DNA of 64,000 nt from Paraglaciecola marina (GCF_004360155.1 NZ_SAIS01000016.1:1-64000), one strand, 5' to 3'; shown: positions 45,395-53,363, counted from the stretch's first letter. Made by a program: numbers and translations. The notes: a model not told the origin generated them from the letters alone.

Positions 45395-45989
45395 TTTACT
45401 AATTATTTCAAATATATTGCTGTGGGTGACTGTATTAATTTTCGCTGTCATCATATTTGCTCTTATCCGTCAAATTGGCGTCCTGTATGAGCGTATTGCT
45501 CCCGCAGGTGCATTGTCTGTAAACCAACAGTTGAAAGTTGGGCAGGTCGCTCCTGAATTAGATGTTATTAATCAATTGACCCAACAAAGTCTGCATATTG
45601 CAGGGACATCGTCGCTGCGTAAAAGCCAGCTTTTATTCTTTGTATCCCCTACTTGTCCCGTTTGTAAATCACTCATTCCTATTGCTAAGTCTATTAGTAA
45701 AGATGAGCAAAGTTGGGTTGACTTAATTTTTGCCTCAGACGGAGAAGAGTCAGCCATTTCATCTTTCATCGAGCAACAAAAACTCGAGCAAGCTAACTTC
45801 GTTAACTCCGAGTTACTTGGCAAAACATATGGTGTTGCCAAGCTGCCTTATGCCGTCCTGATTGATGAAGATGGTACGTTGCAAGCAATGGGAATTGTTA
45901 ATTCTCGCGAACACATAGAAAGCTTGTTTAATGTCAAAGAGACTGGTTATGCCAGCCTTCAAGAATATATGCATAAAAACTTTGCTTAA
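45387..45989 (+). CDS. aauD: MauD/AauD thioredoxin-like protein for light-chain disulfides
   Basis: A 200-residue protein anchored by one N-terminal membrane segment ('ILLWVTVLIFAVIIFALI') with a periplasmic thioredoxin fold. The redox pair is Cys90-Pro-Val-Cys93 in 'FFVSPTCPVCKSLIP'; 'VAKLPYAVLIDEDG' holds the cis-Pro region. MauD proteins help form the many disulfides of the amine dehydrogenase light chain. It is 10 bases before aauA. Confidence 0.88.
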   Translation: MTNLLIISNILLWVTVLIFAVIIFALIRQIGVLYERIAPAGALSVNQQLKVGQVAPELDVINQLTQQSLHIAGTSSLRKSQLLFFVSPTCPVCKSLIPIAKSISKDEQSWVDLIFASDGEESAISSFIEQQKLEQANFVNSELLGKTYGVAKLPYAVLIDEDGTLQAMGIVNSREHIESLFNVKETGYASLQEYMHKNFA

Positions 45990-45999
45990 GGAGAGTTAG

Positions 46000-46548
46000 A
46001 TGAAATTTTTAGAGAAATTAATTGAGAAAAGCTCTCGAAAAGTAGCCCAGAATACATCTCGTCGGCACCTACTAACTCAGCTTTCCAAAGTCATGATTGG
46101 TGTCGCTGCGGTCCCATTATTACCTGTGGCTAGAGCAAGTGAGGGGCCTACAAATGGTTACCCTGGTGTGGGTAAACAAACTTCAGGGCTTGACGGAGAT
46201 CCGGGCGACCCAACTAGCTGTGATTATTGGCGTTACTGCGCTATTGATGGGTTTTTATGTTCATGTTGCGGTGGAAGTGCCACAAGCTGTCCACCAGGTA
46301 CAGAAATGTCGCCTATTACTTGGATAGGAACATGTCTGAATCCGGCTGACGGCAAGAACTACATCATTTCTTACAATGACTGTTGTGGTAAGACCAGTTG
46401 TGGACGCTGCTTATGTAACCGTAACGAGAACGATAAACCTATGTATCGGCCCCAAGCCAATAATGATATTAATTGGTGTTTAGGAACAAGCAGTTCTGTT
46501 TATACATGTTCTACGGGTGTCTTGTTGGGAGTTGCTGTTGATGAATAA
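46000..46548 (+). CDS. aauA: Aromatic amine dehydrogenase light subunit (TTQ-bearing)
   Basis: A 182-residue precursor. The long N-terminus has a Tat-type signal ('TSRRHLLTQLSKVMIGVAAV') ending near residue 46. The mature part has 14 cysteines, e.g. 'SCDYWRYCAIDGFLCSCCGG' and 'YNDCCGKTSCGRCLCN'. The tryptophans that form tryptophan tryptophylquinone are, by alignment from memory, Trp108 ('SPITWIGTC') and Trp159 ('NNDINWC'); the catalytic acids are Asp83 and Asp127. The pattern FLCSCCGG and DCCGKTSCGRC fits aromatic amine dehydrogenase better than methylamine dehydrogenase. The enzyme oxidises primary amines to aldehydes and ammonia in the periplasm. Its stop overlaps the next gene by 8 bases. 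Confidence 0.92.
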   Translation: MKFLEKLIEKSSRKVAQNTSRRHLLTQLSKVMIGVAAVPLLPVARASEGPTNGYPGVGKQTSGLDGDPGDPTSCDYWRYCAIDGFLCSCCGGSATSCPPGTEMSPITWIGTCLNPADGKNYIISYNDCCGKTSCGRCLCNRNENDKPMYRPQANNDINWCLGTSSSVYTCSTGVLLGVAVDE

Positions 46549-47023
46549 GTTTTGCAAGGCATTATCTGTCGTTTTGGTTAATGCACTTGTCTGTGCTTCA
46601 TTTCAATTGGCGGCACAGCCTACATCTGAGTTGGGGAAACAAACATTTAATACTTGCTCAGTTTGTCATTTACCCACTGGGGAAGGTGTGCCAGGTAGCT
46701 TTCCTACCCTAAGAAAAGTGACATTGGTTGCTGAGCAGGAAGGCGGTAAGGAATACCTGATGAGTGTAGTATTACAAGGTTTGAGTGGCCAAATTAAATC
46801 AAATGGTGCTACTTACTTTGGATACATGCAGGGGTTCGCCGCTTCTTTTACAGATAAGCAAGTTGCAGCGGTCCTTAATTATGTACTGACAGATCTTGCT
46901 GAAGAGAAACTCCAAAAAGAAGACGTTATCTCTGAGTCTGATGTAGCTATTGTCCGTAATAAAATTAAGGAAGGTCATTGGCCTAAAAGTAGTGTGCTCA
47001 GAAAAAATTTAGCCATGCCTTAA
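46541..47023 (+). CDS. Periplasmic monohaem cytochrome c, first
   Basis: A 160-residue protein with a signal peptide ('ALSVVLVNALVCASFQLAAQ') and one haem site, Cys39-x-x-Cys42-His43 in 'FNTCSVCHLPTGEG'. The probable distal ligand is Met in 'YFGYMQGFAASF'. I take the ATG at 46541 because it overlaps the aauA stop by 8 bases and leads straight into the signal peptide; a longer reading from 46517 lacks support. Amine dehydrogenases pass electrons to a small copper protein or cytochrome; no azurin or amicyanin gene is nearby, so this cytochrome may be the acceptor. Confidence 0.85.
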   Translation: MNKFCKALSVVLVNALVCASFQLAAQPTSELGKQTFNTCSVCHLPTGEGVPGSFPTLRKVTLVAEQEGGKEYLMSVVLQGLSGQIKSNGATYFGYMQGFAASFTDKQVAAVLNYVLTDLAEEKLQKEDVISESDVAIVRNKIKEGHWPKSSVLRKNLAMP

Positions 47024-47057
47024 CGGGCTGGTTATTTTCACCAAGAAGAGGTCATAA

Positions 47058-47480
47058 ATGGATAAAATGAAACTGTTTGTTTTAGTTTGGATAGTAATCA
47101 TATTAAGTTCAATCAGTGTTTGCGGTTTTAGTAACGAATATGCTGACGCGAAGACAAATTACATGCTGCAATGTCAAGGCTGTCATCAAGCAACGGGGAC
47201 AGGTATGCCTCCTGTTACTCCCGATATTAGCGAATATGGAGAGGACTTTTTAAGTTTTGAAGATGGTCGAGCCTATTGGATAAGTGTTCCTGGCGCATCA
47301 AATTCCCCTCTTTCTGATAAAGCACTAGCTGGAGTACTTAATTACATGTCTCACGAGCTACTTGGTCTTGAAAGTGCAGTACTTTTTACTGAGCTAGAGG
47401 TAGCTAAGCACAGAGCAACGAAGGTTAGGGATGTTTATGAATTACGGTTAGCGTTAATAACTCAACTTGCTAATAAGTAA
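47058..47480 (+). CDS. Periplasmic monohaem cytochrome c, second
   Basis: A 140-residue protein with a signal peptide ('LFVLVWIVIILSSISVCGFS') and one haem site, Cys39-x-x-Cys42-His43 in 'LQCQGCHQATGTGMPP'. The fold resembles the previous cytochrome ('LAGVLNYMSHEL' against 'VAAVLNYVLTDL'), so the pair probably arose by duplication. It is 34 bases downstream. Known aau clusters include a small monohaem cytochrome after aauA; two in tandem may form a relay. It is the last gene of the operon. Confidence 0.83.
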   Translation: MDKMKLFVLVWIVIILSSISVCGFSNEYADAKTNYMLQCQGCHQATGTGMPPVTPDISEYGEDFLSFEDGRAYWISVPGASNSPLSDKALAGVLNYMSHELLGLESAVLFTELEVAKHRATKVRDVYELRLALITQLANK

Positions 47481-47634
47481 ACTTTTTGTGGAGAGGTTAT
47501 ATTGTTAGGGCATATGAGTCCTGTGTAACTCGATGACGTTGGCTTTGTTAGCCTGATATAGATTTCGTGTTCTTTACTAGGTAACTGGGGGAGTGGTAGA
47601 GCATGACTTGCTGTAGCTGCCACATTATAAAAGG
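47481..47634. other. Short non-coding stretch before the phoH remnant
   Basis: After the cytochrome stop there is GGAGAGG (47490-47496) and a short reading TTG...TAA of eight codons, possibly the start of a gene cut off at the module end. No terminator is obvious. Nothing else is recognised. Confidence 0.3.
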
Positions 47635-47732
47635 TGGTTGAGAAATTTAAAAACTTTTCAGGCAGTGCCACATTGAATTTAGATGGGGTGGTAAGAAGTA
47701 GATTAGCTGAGTTTGCTGAAGAACAATTATAG
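47635..47732 (+). pseudogene. 3'-end fragment of a second phoH gene (right repeat copy)
   Basis: This stretch encodes 'VEKFKNFSGSATLNLDGVVR' and 'SRLAEFAEEQL' then a TAG at 47730-47732. It is the same tail as the complete phoH at 38921-40318, with one residue changed and about 20 silent base changes. There is no upstream phoH sequence, so it is a truncated copy. The synonymous differences say it came from a functional, related gene and not from recent duplication in place. Confidence 0.9.
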
Positions 47733-47849
47733 TTTACCCTACCAAAAATAAAGTCCGTTAACATAGCCAGCTGTGTTCTCGGGCCTTCTAATTGTCATTT
47801 TTAATTAATGACATTCACATTTACTCTGTAACGTCTTAAAGGTAATTAT

Positions 47850-48734
47850 ATGCGCTTGCGTCACATAGAAGTGTTTCATGCTATATATACAACGGGCTCC
47901 ATTACAAATGCTGCTAATTTATTAAGTGTATCGCAACCTTCTGTCAGTAAAGTTTTGACCCACGCAGAACTACAGCTTGGTTTTAATTTATTTGAAAGAG
48001 TTAAAGGTAGGCTAATTCCAACAGATGAAGCTGAGATACTATTTAACGAAGTGGATAAAATTTATAAGCAAATTCATTCCATAAGAAACTTATCTCATAA
48101 TATCAAAAAGTCTCAATTTGGTAATATCACTTTGGGCATTACTCCAGCATTGGGGTTTGATGTTATTCCTGATGTGATTGCAAATTATCACCGAGATTTT
48201 CCAAATGTAAGTTTTAACATTCAAACTATTCACAACAATGCAGTGATGCAATCTTTAGTAGAGTATAAATGCGACCTAGGAATATTATTTTCGCCGAGCA
48301 CTATGCCTTCTATTGTCACCACTCCACTAGCTCAGTCTGAGTTAGTGATTGTTTACCCAAAGCAAGTATTCCCTGATTGTCCTGATAAACTAAGCCTTGC
48401 CGATGTGAGTAATATGGAATTTATTGATATAAGGGATAGTGGCCCATTAGGTGAGATGTTTTTGGCTCGAATATTAGAAGAAGATATTGAGTTTAAGTCT
48501 TCAATTAATGTGCAAACTTATTTTATTGCCGTTCGGCTAGTGGCCCGAGGATTAGGCGTTTGTGTGGTAGACCGTTCCACTGCACAAGGCAACTTAACCG
48601 ATAACATATCTATCGCTTCATTTGACCCACCACTAACCTTCGACATTAAAGCTGTACATTTAGAAAGCCAAAACAAAACAAAATTAATCGATGAGTTTTT
48701 ACCTTATTTATTACAAGGTATTTCAAATATTTAA
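47850..48734 (+). CDS. LysR-family regulator, probable regulator of dgcN
   Basis: A 294-residue LysR protein. The N-terminal helix-turn-helix is 'AIYTTGSITNAANLLSVSQP' followed by 'SVSKVLTHAELQLGFNLFER'. The effector domain begins near residue 95 ('FGNITLGITPALGFDVIPDV'). It lies 125 bases upstream of dgcN in the same direction. In marine Alteromonadales a LysR protein (DgcR) controls D-glutamate catabolism genes; the context suggests the same job here. It is the first complete gene after the accessory module. Confidence 0.85.
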   Translation: MRLRHIEVFHAIYTTGSITNAANLLSVSQPSVSKVLTHAELQLGFNLFERVKGRLIPTDEAEILFNEVDKIYKQIHSIRNLSHNIKKSQFGNITLGITPALGFDVIPDVIANYHRDFPNVSFNIQTIHNNAVMQSLVEYKCDLGILFSPSTMPSIVTTPLAQSELVIVYPKQVFPDCPDKLSLADVSNMEFIDIRDSGPLGEMFLARILEEDIEFKSSINVQTYFIAVRLVARGLGVCVVDRSTAQGNLTDNISIASFDPPLTFDIKAVHLESQNKTKLIDEFLPYLLQGISNI

Positions 48735-48859
48735 AACGTTTAAACCCACCTATAGCCTTAAGTTATGAGCTACAAAAACTTTGTTACTTTTATTATCAAA
48801 GTGCTCCATTACACTGCATGCAAAACTTCAAGCCCTTCTCTTTTTCTTTGGACATTAAT

Positions 48860-49861
48860 ATGAAAATTGTTACTCCTTATTTACTATTCATTGGTGATGC
48901 AACCGATCAACTTGCTATAAAAATGGCTCGAGGTGTCGCTACTTGGAGGCCTGAGCTATGTATAGGTGAATTCAGTGTAAGTGGTTGCACTGTAACTACT
49001 GGCATGGAGCAAATGACAATTCAACAAGGAGCTGAAAATGGCGCTAAATCATTCATTTTGGGGTTCGCTAATAGTGGCGGAGTGCTAGATAAAAAGTGGG
49101 TGCCTTATATTTTAGAAGCCATGGACGCAGGTATGGATATTGTGTCTGGCTTACATCAAAAACTAAGTGATATTCCTGAGCTTGTTGAAAAATCACAGCT
49201 GACTAAAAGAGCACTTTTAGATATTCGTCATCCTCAACAGAACTTTGCCACTGGCACTGGTGTGAAACGTTCCGGTAAACGTCTACTTACTGTAGGGACA
49301 GACTGTTCTGTGGGAAAAATGTACACCTCGTTAAGTATCGAAAAATCAATGCAAAAATTAGGAGTTGATGTTGACTTTCGAGCTACTGGCCAATGCGGAA
49401 TCTTGATTGCCGGTCAAGGCTTAGCGGTTGATTGCGTGATTTCAGACTTTATTTCTGGCGCTTCAGAGTCACTTTCGCCAGAGAATAGTGCAGACCATTG
49501 GGATGTAATTGAAGGGCAAGGATCATTGTCTCACCCTGCTTTTGCGGGCGTAAGTTTGGGGCTGCTACATGGGTCACAACCGGATGCGTTAGTGATATGT
49601 CATGCGTTAAATCGTAGTCATATGAGAGGGCTTCCAAGTAGTCAATTCCCGAGTATTGAGACAACCATAGCATTAAACCTGCAAGCCGCTAGATTGACTA
49701 ATCCAGATGTTAAGGTGGTAGGTCTTGCGGTAAACACATCCAGCGTAAGTGAAGATGAGGGTAAACAAATATGTGCAGAGCTTAGCAAAAAGTTTGACTT
49801 ACCTTGTGTTGATCCATTACGTGATGGTGCAGATAGTATTGTGCAAGCTTTATTGGTCTAA
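48860..49861 (+). CDS. dgcN: DUF1611 protein, DgcN-like D-glutamate N-acetyltransferase
   Basis: A 333-residue protein of the DUF1611 family. 'TPYLLFIGDATDQLAIKMAR' starts the N-terminal domain; a P-loop-like motif 'TVGTDCSVGKMYTSLSIEKS' and 'DFRATGQCGILIAGQGLAVD' are characteristic. I prefer the ATG at 48860; the upstream ATG at 48818 adds 14 non-conserved residues. DgcN has been described as acetylating D-glutamate before DgcA oxidises it. Here no dgcA follows: the next gene is convergent, 4 bases away. Confidence 0.8.
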   Translation: MKIVTPYLLFIGDATDQLAIKMARGVATWRPELCIGEFSVSGCTVTTGMEQMTIQQGAENGAKSFILGFANSGGVLDKKWVPYILEAMDAGMDIVSGLHQKLSDIPELVEKSQLTKRALLDIRHPQQNFATGTGVKRSGKRLLTVGTDCSVGKMYTSLSIEKSMQKLGVDVDFRATGQCGILIAGQGLAVDCVISDFISGASESLSPENSADHWDVIEGQGSLSHPAFAGVSLGLLHGSQPDALVICHALNRSHMRGLPSSQFPSIETTIALNLQAARLTNPDVKVVGLAVNTSSVSEDEGKQICAELSKKFDLPCVDPLRDGADSIVQALLV

Positions 49862-49865
49862 GTGT

Positions 49866-50822
49866 TTAAAGTACGACTTCATGGGTGAACATACGTGACG
49901 CTAAGTCTCTAGCACTACTAGTGGATATTTCTGAAAGCGGCATATTGGCAGGTCCAGTTGGTTCCATCAAAGTGTAATCAACCCCTTCAATTTCATAGGT
50001 TTTTTCTGATGGCCTAAAGGGGAGTTTTATTCCTAGTAGTGCATGGTTGGGGAGATAAACCATTACCATTTTTATATCTGGTAATAGTGCTCGTACCAAA
50101 CTTCCCATGAGCACACTTTTGCTATCGCAATCTCCTTTATTATTCGCTATGACTGACAATGGGGGCAGGTAACCGGCTCCATTTGAAGTCATGCGGTCTT
50201 GAAGTTCGTCATAGGGAATACTTTGAACCCAGCTCAGTAACAAGCTGATGTAATCTCGTGAATCGCTATTCTCAGGCACCATTTCATAAATCGCCTGCGC
50301 AATGGGAAGTAGCGAGGCTTTATTTTCATTAATGTATCGCAAATGGTCTGGTTTAACAGCTTCTTGCCCTAAATATGACTGAAAGCGGCTGTAGTAATTA
50401 TCATTGAGATATTGGTCAAATGCTGATTCTTGGCTTTTTGCCATAGACTGACGCCACTTTCTTAACAGTTTATCAGAGCGACTTTTTACATTTACCTGAA
50501 TATCTTGACCTGTTTTTTTTATTTGAACCCGAGCCTCTCGTGGGTCAATTTTACGGGCTTCTTTATGTAATTCTATGTATACATATTGTTGTGCTAAGTC
50601 AGGAACAAAGCGTTTGTGATTCTTTACATTGAATTGTTTGGAGGCTAGCCTGAAGTTAATTTCAGAAGTTTGTTTTAATTCATCATCCCAGCGATAATGG
50701 AACAAAGTTTCAGCCCCATCTTTGGTTTTGCTAAATGCTGTTTGTTTACCATGCAAGGGCATAGAGAGAAATAATATAAGAATAAACAGGCTATTACCTA
50801 GTTTGTAAGTATCTTTACACAT
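49866..50822 (-). CDS. Secreted transglutaminase-like protein
   Basis: A 318-residue protein with a signal peptide ('LFILILFLSMPLHG') and a C-terminal transglutaminase-like fold: the nucleophile Cys is in 'NNKGDCDSKSVLMGSLVRAL', the His in 'YLPNHALLGIKL', and an acid follows in 'LMEPTGPAN'. The N-terminal half has no family I recognise. Such proteins are often periplasmic peptidases or inactive scaffolds rather than cross-linking enzymes. It is convergent with dgcN. Confidence 0.7.
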   Translation of the reverse strand: MCKDTYKLGNSLFILILFLSMPLHGKQTAFSKTKDGAETLFHYRWDDELKQTSEINFRLASKQFNVKNHKRFVPDLAQQYVYIELHKEARKIDPREARVQIKKTGQDIQVNVKSRSDKLLRKWRQSMAKSQESAFDQYLNDNYYSRFQSYLGQEAVKPDHLRYINENKASLLPIAQAIYEMVPENSDSRDYISLLLSWVQSIPYDELQDRMTSNGAGYLPPLSVIANNKGDCDSKSVLMGSLVRALLPDIKMVMVYLPNHALLGIKLPFRPSEKTYEIEGVDYTLMEPTGPANMPLSEISTSSARDLASRMFTHEVVL

Positions 50823-50974
50823 GTGTATTTTTCTTTGATTTACTGTCCTATAAATATCAGCATAGCAGCTCTCCTAAAATATGTTTGCTAGCCACCTATT
50901 AATTTAATCGTGAAAGCTGTGGTCAATTAAGTCTTTGGGGTATACTTGCTTCAACTAAGTTTGGGAGAGAAATA

Positions 50975-51412
50975 ATGCGTGTATGTGGTGTTGAGTTAAG
51001 TGGAAATGATGCAAATGTTTGTTTGTTATCATTAGTTGATGAGGTGTTTCAAATTCCCGATTGCCGTGCTCGGAAGTTTACCTTACCTAAAGATGCCATC
51101 AGTAAAGATATACGTTACTTCCAAAAATCTTTTGCACAATTAGTAACTGATTATAAAATCGATAAAATTGTCATTCGTCAGCGTCCCATGAAAGGCAAGT
51201 TTGCTGGTGGTGCAGTAGGGTTTAAATTAGAAGCGGCATTAGAGTTATTGCAAGATGTAGAAGTAGAAGTCATTAGCCCGGTGGCGATTAAAGAGTCTTT
51301 AAAACGTAACCCCGTGCATGTTCCTATGGCAGAAACGGGTTTAAAAATGTTCCAAGAGGTGGCGTTTAATACCGCTTTTGCCTACTTGATGAAAGATAAA
51401 TATGACTTATAA
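50975..51412 (+). CDS. DUF3010 family protein, RNase H-like fold
   Basis: A 145-residue protein starting 'MRVCGVELSGNDANVCLLSL', which is the beta-hairpin start of an RNase H-like fold, and 'KIDKIVIRQRPMKGKFAGGA' and 'SPVAIKESLKRNP'. DUF3010 is widely conserved in marine Gammaproteobacteria; it looks like a RuvC/Holliday-resolvase-type relative but the metal-binding acids are not all visible. Role unknown. It is a single gene, closed by a strong terminator. Confidence 0.8.
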   Translation: MRVCGVELSGNDANVCLLSLVDEVFQIPDCRARKFTLPKDAISKDIRYFQKSFAQLVTDYKIDKIVIRQRPMKGKFAGGAVGFKLEAALELLQDVEVEVISPVAIKESLKRNPVHVPMAETGLKMFQEVAFNTAFAYLMKDKYDL

Positions 51413-51435
51413 AAAGTAAGTTCAAAATAGAAAAC

Positions 51436-51474
51436 AAAAACGCCGTTATTTTTGCAAATAACGGCGTTTTTTTA
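51436..51474. terminator. Bidirectional intrinsic terminator
   Basis: CGCCGTTATTT at 51441-51451 pairs with AAATAACGGCG at 51456-51466 around TTGC, with A5 before and T7 after. It can serve the DUF3010 gene (plus) and the lipoprotein gene (minus). Confidence 0.88.
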
Positions 51475-51521
51475 TTTTATGTATGAACTAGTTCAATAAA
51501 AATAATTGCCTTGCGCCTAGC

Positions 51522-53363
51522 TTACTTTTCAGCTACTTGCCAAACAGATACAGTACCGCTAATTTCATTACCTATTATAACCAGAGCATTGCCAGTTGGG
51601 CTGGTATCAGCGTCTACAAACACCATACCTTCTGGGGCATTGTCACCAATCAAGTCGCCGCCTTCGGTAATATCTCGATTGATGACGTAATCAACAAATT
51701 CGGCATTATATGGGTTAGTTATATCGTAAACAAATATGCCTCCCATACGCTCAAGACCGATAAAGGCATAAGTTTTTTCGCCCACCACACCTATTGTTAA
51801 AGCTTCTGGTTCTGGCCCTTTGTTAGCAGACCGTGAGTCACCTTCATTTTCATCATTATTATTATTAAAAGCATCACCATGAATAGAAGCTGTGATACGT
51901 TCAAAGTCATCGCCCGAGTCAAATACAACTAAGCCATTAGCATCCCATATGGTGAAAGAACGGGCGCCGTAAGCGTATATTGCTTCGTATTCGCCATCGT
52001 CATCACTATCACCTAAAGCAGAAGTCACAGTTAAGCGTCCTAGTGGGTAACTTGTGAAGTCGTCATCTTCAGGATCATCACCTGCTATTGTTTCAAGGTT
52101 TGAACCAGGGGCATAATCTAAACGTCTAGCTTGGGTTTCATCTGTGTAAGATAAGCAACCGTCATCGTCATCAAAATCTACACCGCCAGCTGATTCACAT
52201 AGGTCTTCGTCTTGCTCACCGTCAGTGTTTAATGTGTCGAAAAAATACTCTCGTGCATCGCCTTCGTTAGCAGAAACAATGAAAGTCGCGTCTTTCCACT
52301 CAAAAGAAGCAATAGTATCTGGCATGTACATGCCATAAACATCCTCATATTGGCCAAAACTAACGGTACCATCTTCCATACCATCTAGTTGATATTGGCT
52401 CCAATCTTTAAACCCTAAACCTACAATTTCAACACTGTAATCAGATAAGTCTACTATGGCTAAACCGTTGTTTTCTTGTAAGGCTACGTAGGCAAATTCA
52501 TTTGTTGCAGTGATATATTCAGGCTCTAAATCTTGCGCAACGCTAATGTCTATTAGGGTACCGTTTATGGTTTCACCCGATGGGTTAGGGAAGTGCATGC
52601 CCTGTGCTTCAAGCGCTTCTTGTTGACCATTGAAGTCGGTGAAATCAATTGCAATTGCCGTATCTTCTGGTGTGCTATCTGTGATGGTAATGACAGAAAT
52701 TGAGCCTTCTGGATCAATGTTATAATCACCGCTAGGCTCACCTTCGTTAGCAACTACAGCTTTTGAGCCATCAGGTGTGAAAGTCACCATGTCGGGTAAG
52801 TTACCCACTTCTACAGCTTTCATAAATGCCGGGGCATTAGTGTCAAGGCCGTTATAAAACAATACAAAACCGTTGCTGGCTTTATCGTCTGCAGGCACAG
52901 CGATAGCCATTAAATCACCAGATACCGCAACGCTAGTTGGTCCATCTAAATCTATACCATCTTGTGTAGTGGGTAGCACAAGTGCATTAGAGGTCATATT
53001 GTTGGCTGTGAGAGGGTTTGAAACCGCTTCAGCTGTAATTGAAGATGCATCGATGACTTCTACTGTAGGCTCATCAGCTGCACTATTGATAGCATAGATA
53101 GTATTGGTAGCTGCGTGGTATTGAACGATTTCAGCTGCACCTTCAGGGTCGTTTTCGTTAAGCTGAATACGGCCTACTAGGCTTAATTCTATTCCGGCAT
53201 TTGCATCGGCACTGTCTGCTCCGTCTACACCATCAGCTCCTGTTTCTCCTTGGGCTCCAGCTACACCATCTGCACCATCATCGCCTTCTAGGGCGCATCC
53301 TGTCATTGATAACGTCATCGCTAAGGCGATAGCTGTTTTGCTATAAAATGTTGATATTGTCAC
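51522..53363 (-). CDS. Choice-of-anchor I family lipoprotein with collagen-like segment
   Basis: A 613-residue lipoprotein: lipobox 'LAMTLSMTGC' at the N-terminus, then a Gly-x-y collagen-like stretch ('GDDGADGVAGAQGETGADGV'), then a large beta-propeller-type domain with 'VVANEGEPSGDYNIDPEGSI', 'DTIASFEWKDATFIVSANEG', 'RSFTIWDANG' and 'AFIGLERMGGIFVYDITNPY'. This matches the choice-of-anchor I family, related to PhoX-like and mesenchyme-type glycoproteins. Acidic composition ('GDDPEDDDFTSYP') suggests calcium binding. A phosphatase role is possible but not shown. It is monocistronic. Confidence 0.8.
   Translation of the reverse strand: MTISTFYSKTAIALAMTLSMTGCALEGDDGADGVAGAQGETGADGVDGADSADANAGIELSLVGRIQLNENDPEGAAEIVQYHAATNTIYAINSAADEPTVEVIDASSITAEAVSNPLTANNMTSNALVLPTTQDGIDLDGPTSVAVSGDLMAIAVPADDKASNGFVLFYNGLDTNAPAFMKAVEVGNLPDMVTFTPDGSKAVVANEGEPSGDYNIDPEGSISVITITDSTPEDTAIAIDFTDFNGQQEALEAQGMHFPNPSGETINGTLIDISVAQDLEPEYITATNEFAYVALQENNGLAIVDLSDYSVEIVGLGFKDWSQYQLDGMEDGTVSFGQYEDVYGMYMPDTIASFEWKDATFIVSANEGDAREYFFDTLNTDGEQDEDLCESAGGVDFDDDDGCLSYTDETQARRLDYAPGSNLETIAGDDPEDDDFTSYPLGRLTVTSALGDSDDDGEYEAIYAYGARSFTIWDANGLVVFDSGDDFERITASIHGDAFNNNNDENEGDSRSANKGPEPEALTIGVVGEKTYAFIGLERMGGIFVYDITNPYNAEFVDYVINRDITEGGDLIGDNAPEGMVFVDADTSPTGNALVIIGNEISGTVSVWQVAEK

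Larger units (their letters stand above)
40221..47634. mobile_element. Accessory module inserted at the phoH 3' end (TetR, TonB receptor, aau operon)
   Basis: The segment between the two copies of the phoH tail is about 7.4 kb. It contains a complete set of genes for one function (regulator, outer-membrane receptor, amine dehydrogenase and cytochromes). It has no integrase, transposase or inverted terminal repeats that I can see. The repeated gene end is what site-specific recombination at a gene 3' end, or homologous import from a relative with its own phoH, leaves behind. I favour import because the two tails differ silently by about 20% rather than being identical. The exact boundaries are uncertain by the length of the repeat. 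Confidence 0.65.

Noticed and set aside
43674-46548. The TTQ operon as methylamine dehydrogenase (mau)
   Set aside because: Light-chain segments FLCSCCGG, SPITWIGTC and DCCGKTSCGRC agree better with the aromatic amine enzyme, and mauF, mauG, mauL, mauM, mauN are missing.
40221-47732. The phoH-flanked module as a prophage or a classic integrative element
   Set aside because: No integrase, phage structural, replication or transfer genes are present; the cargo is one metabolic operon. I keep it as an insertion of unknown mechanism.
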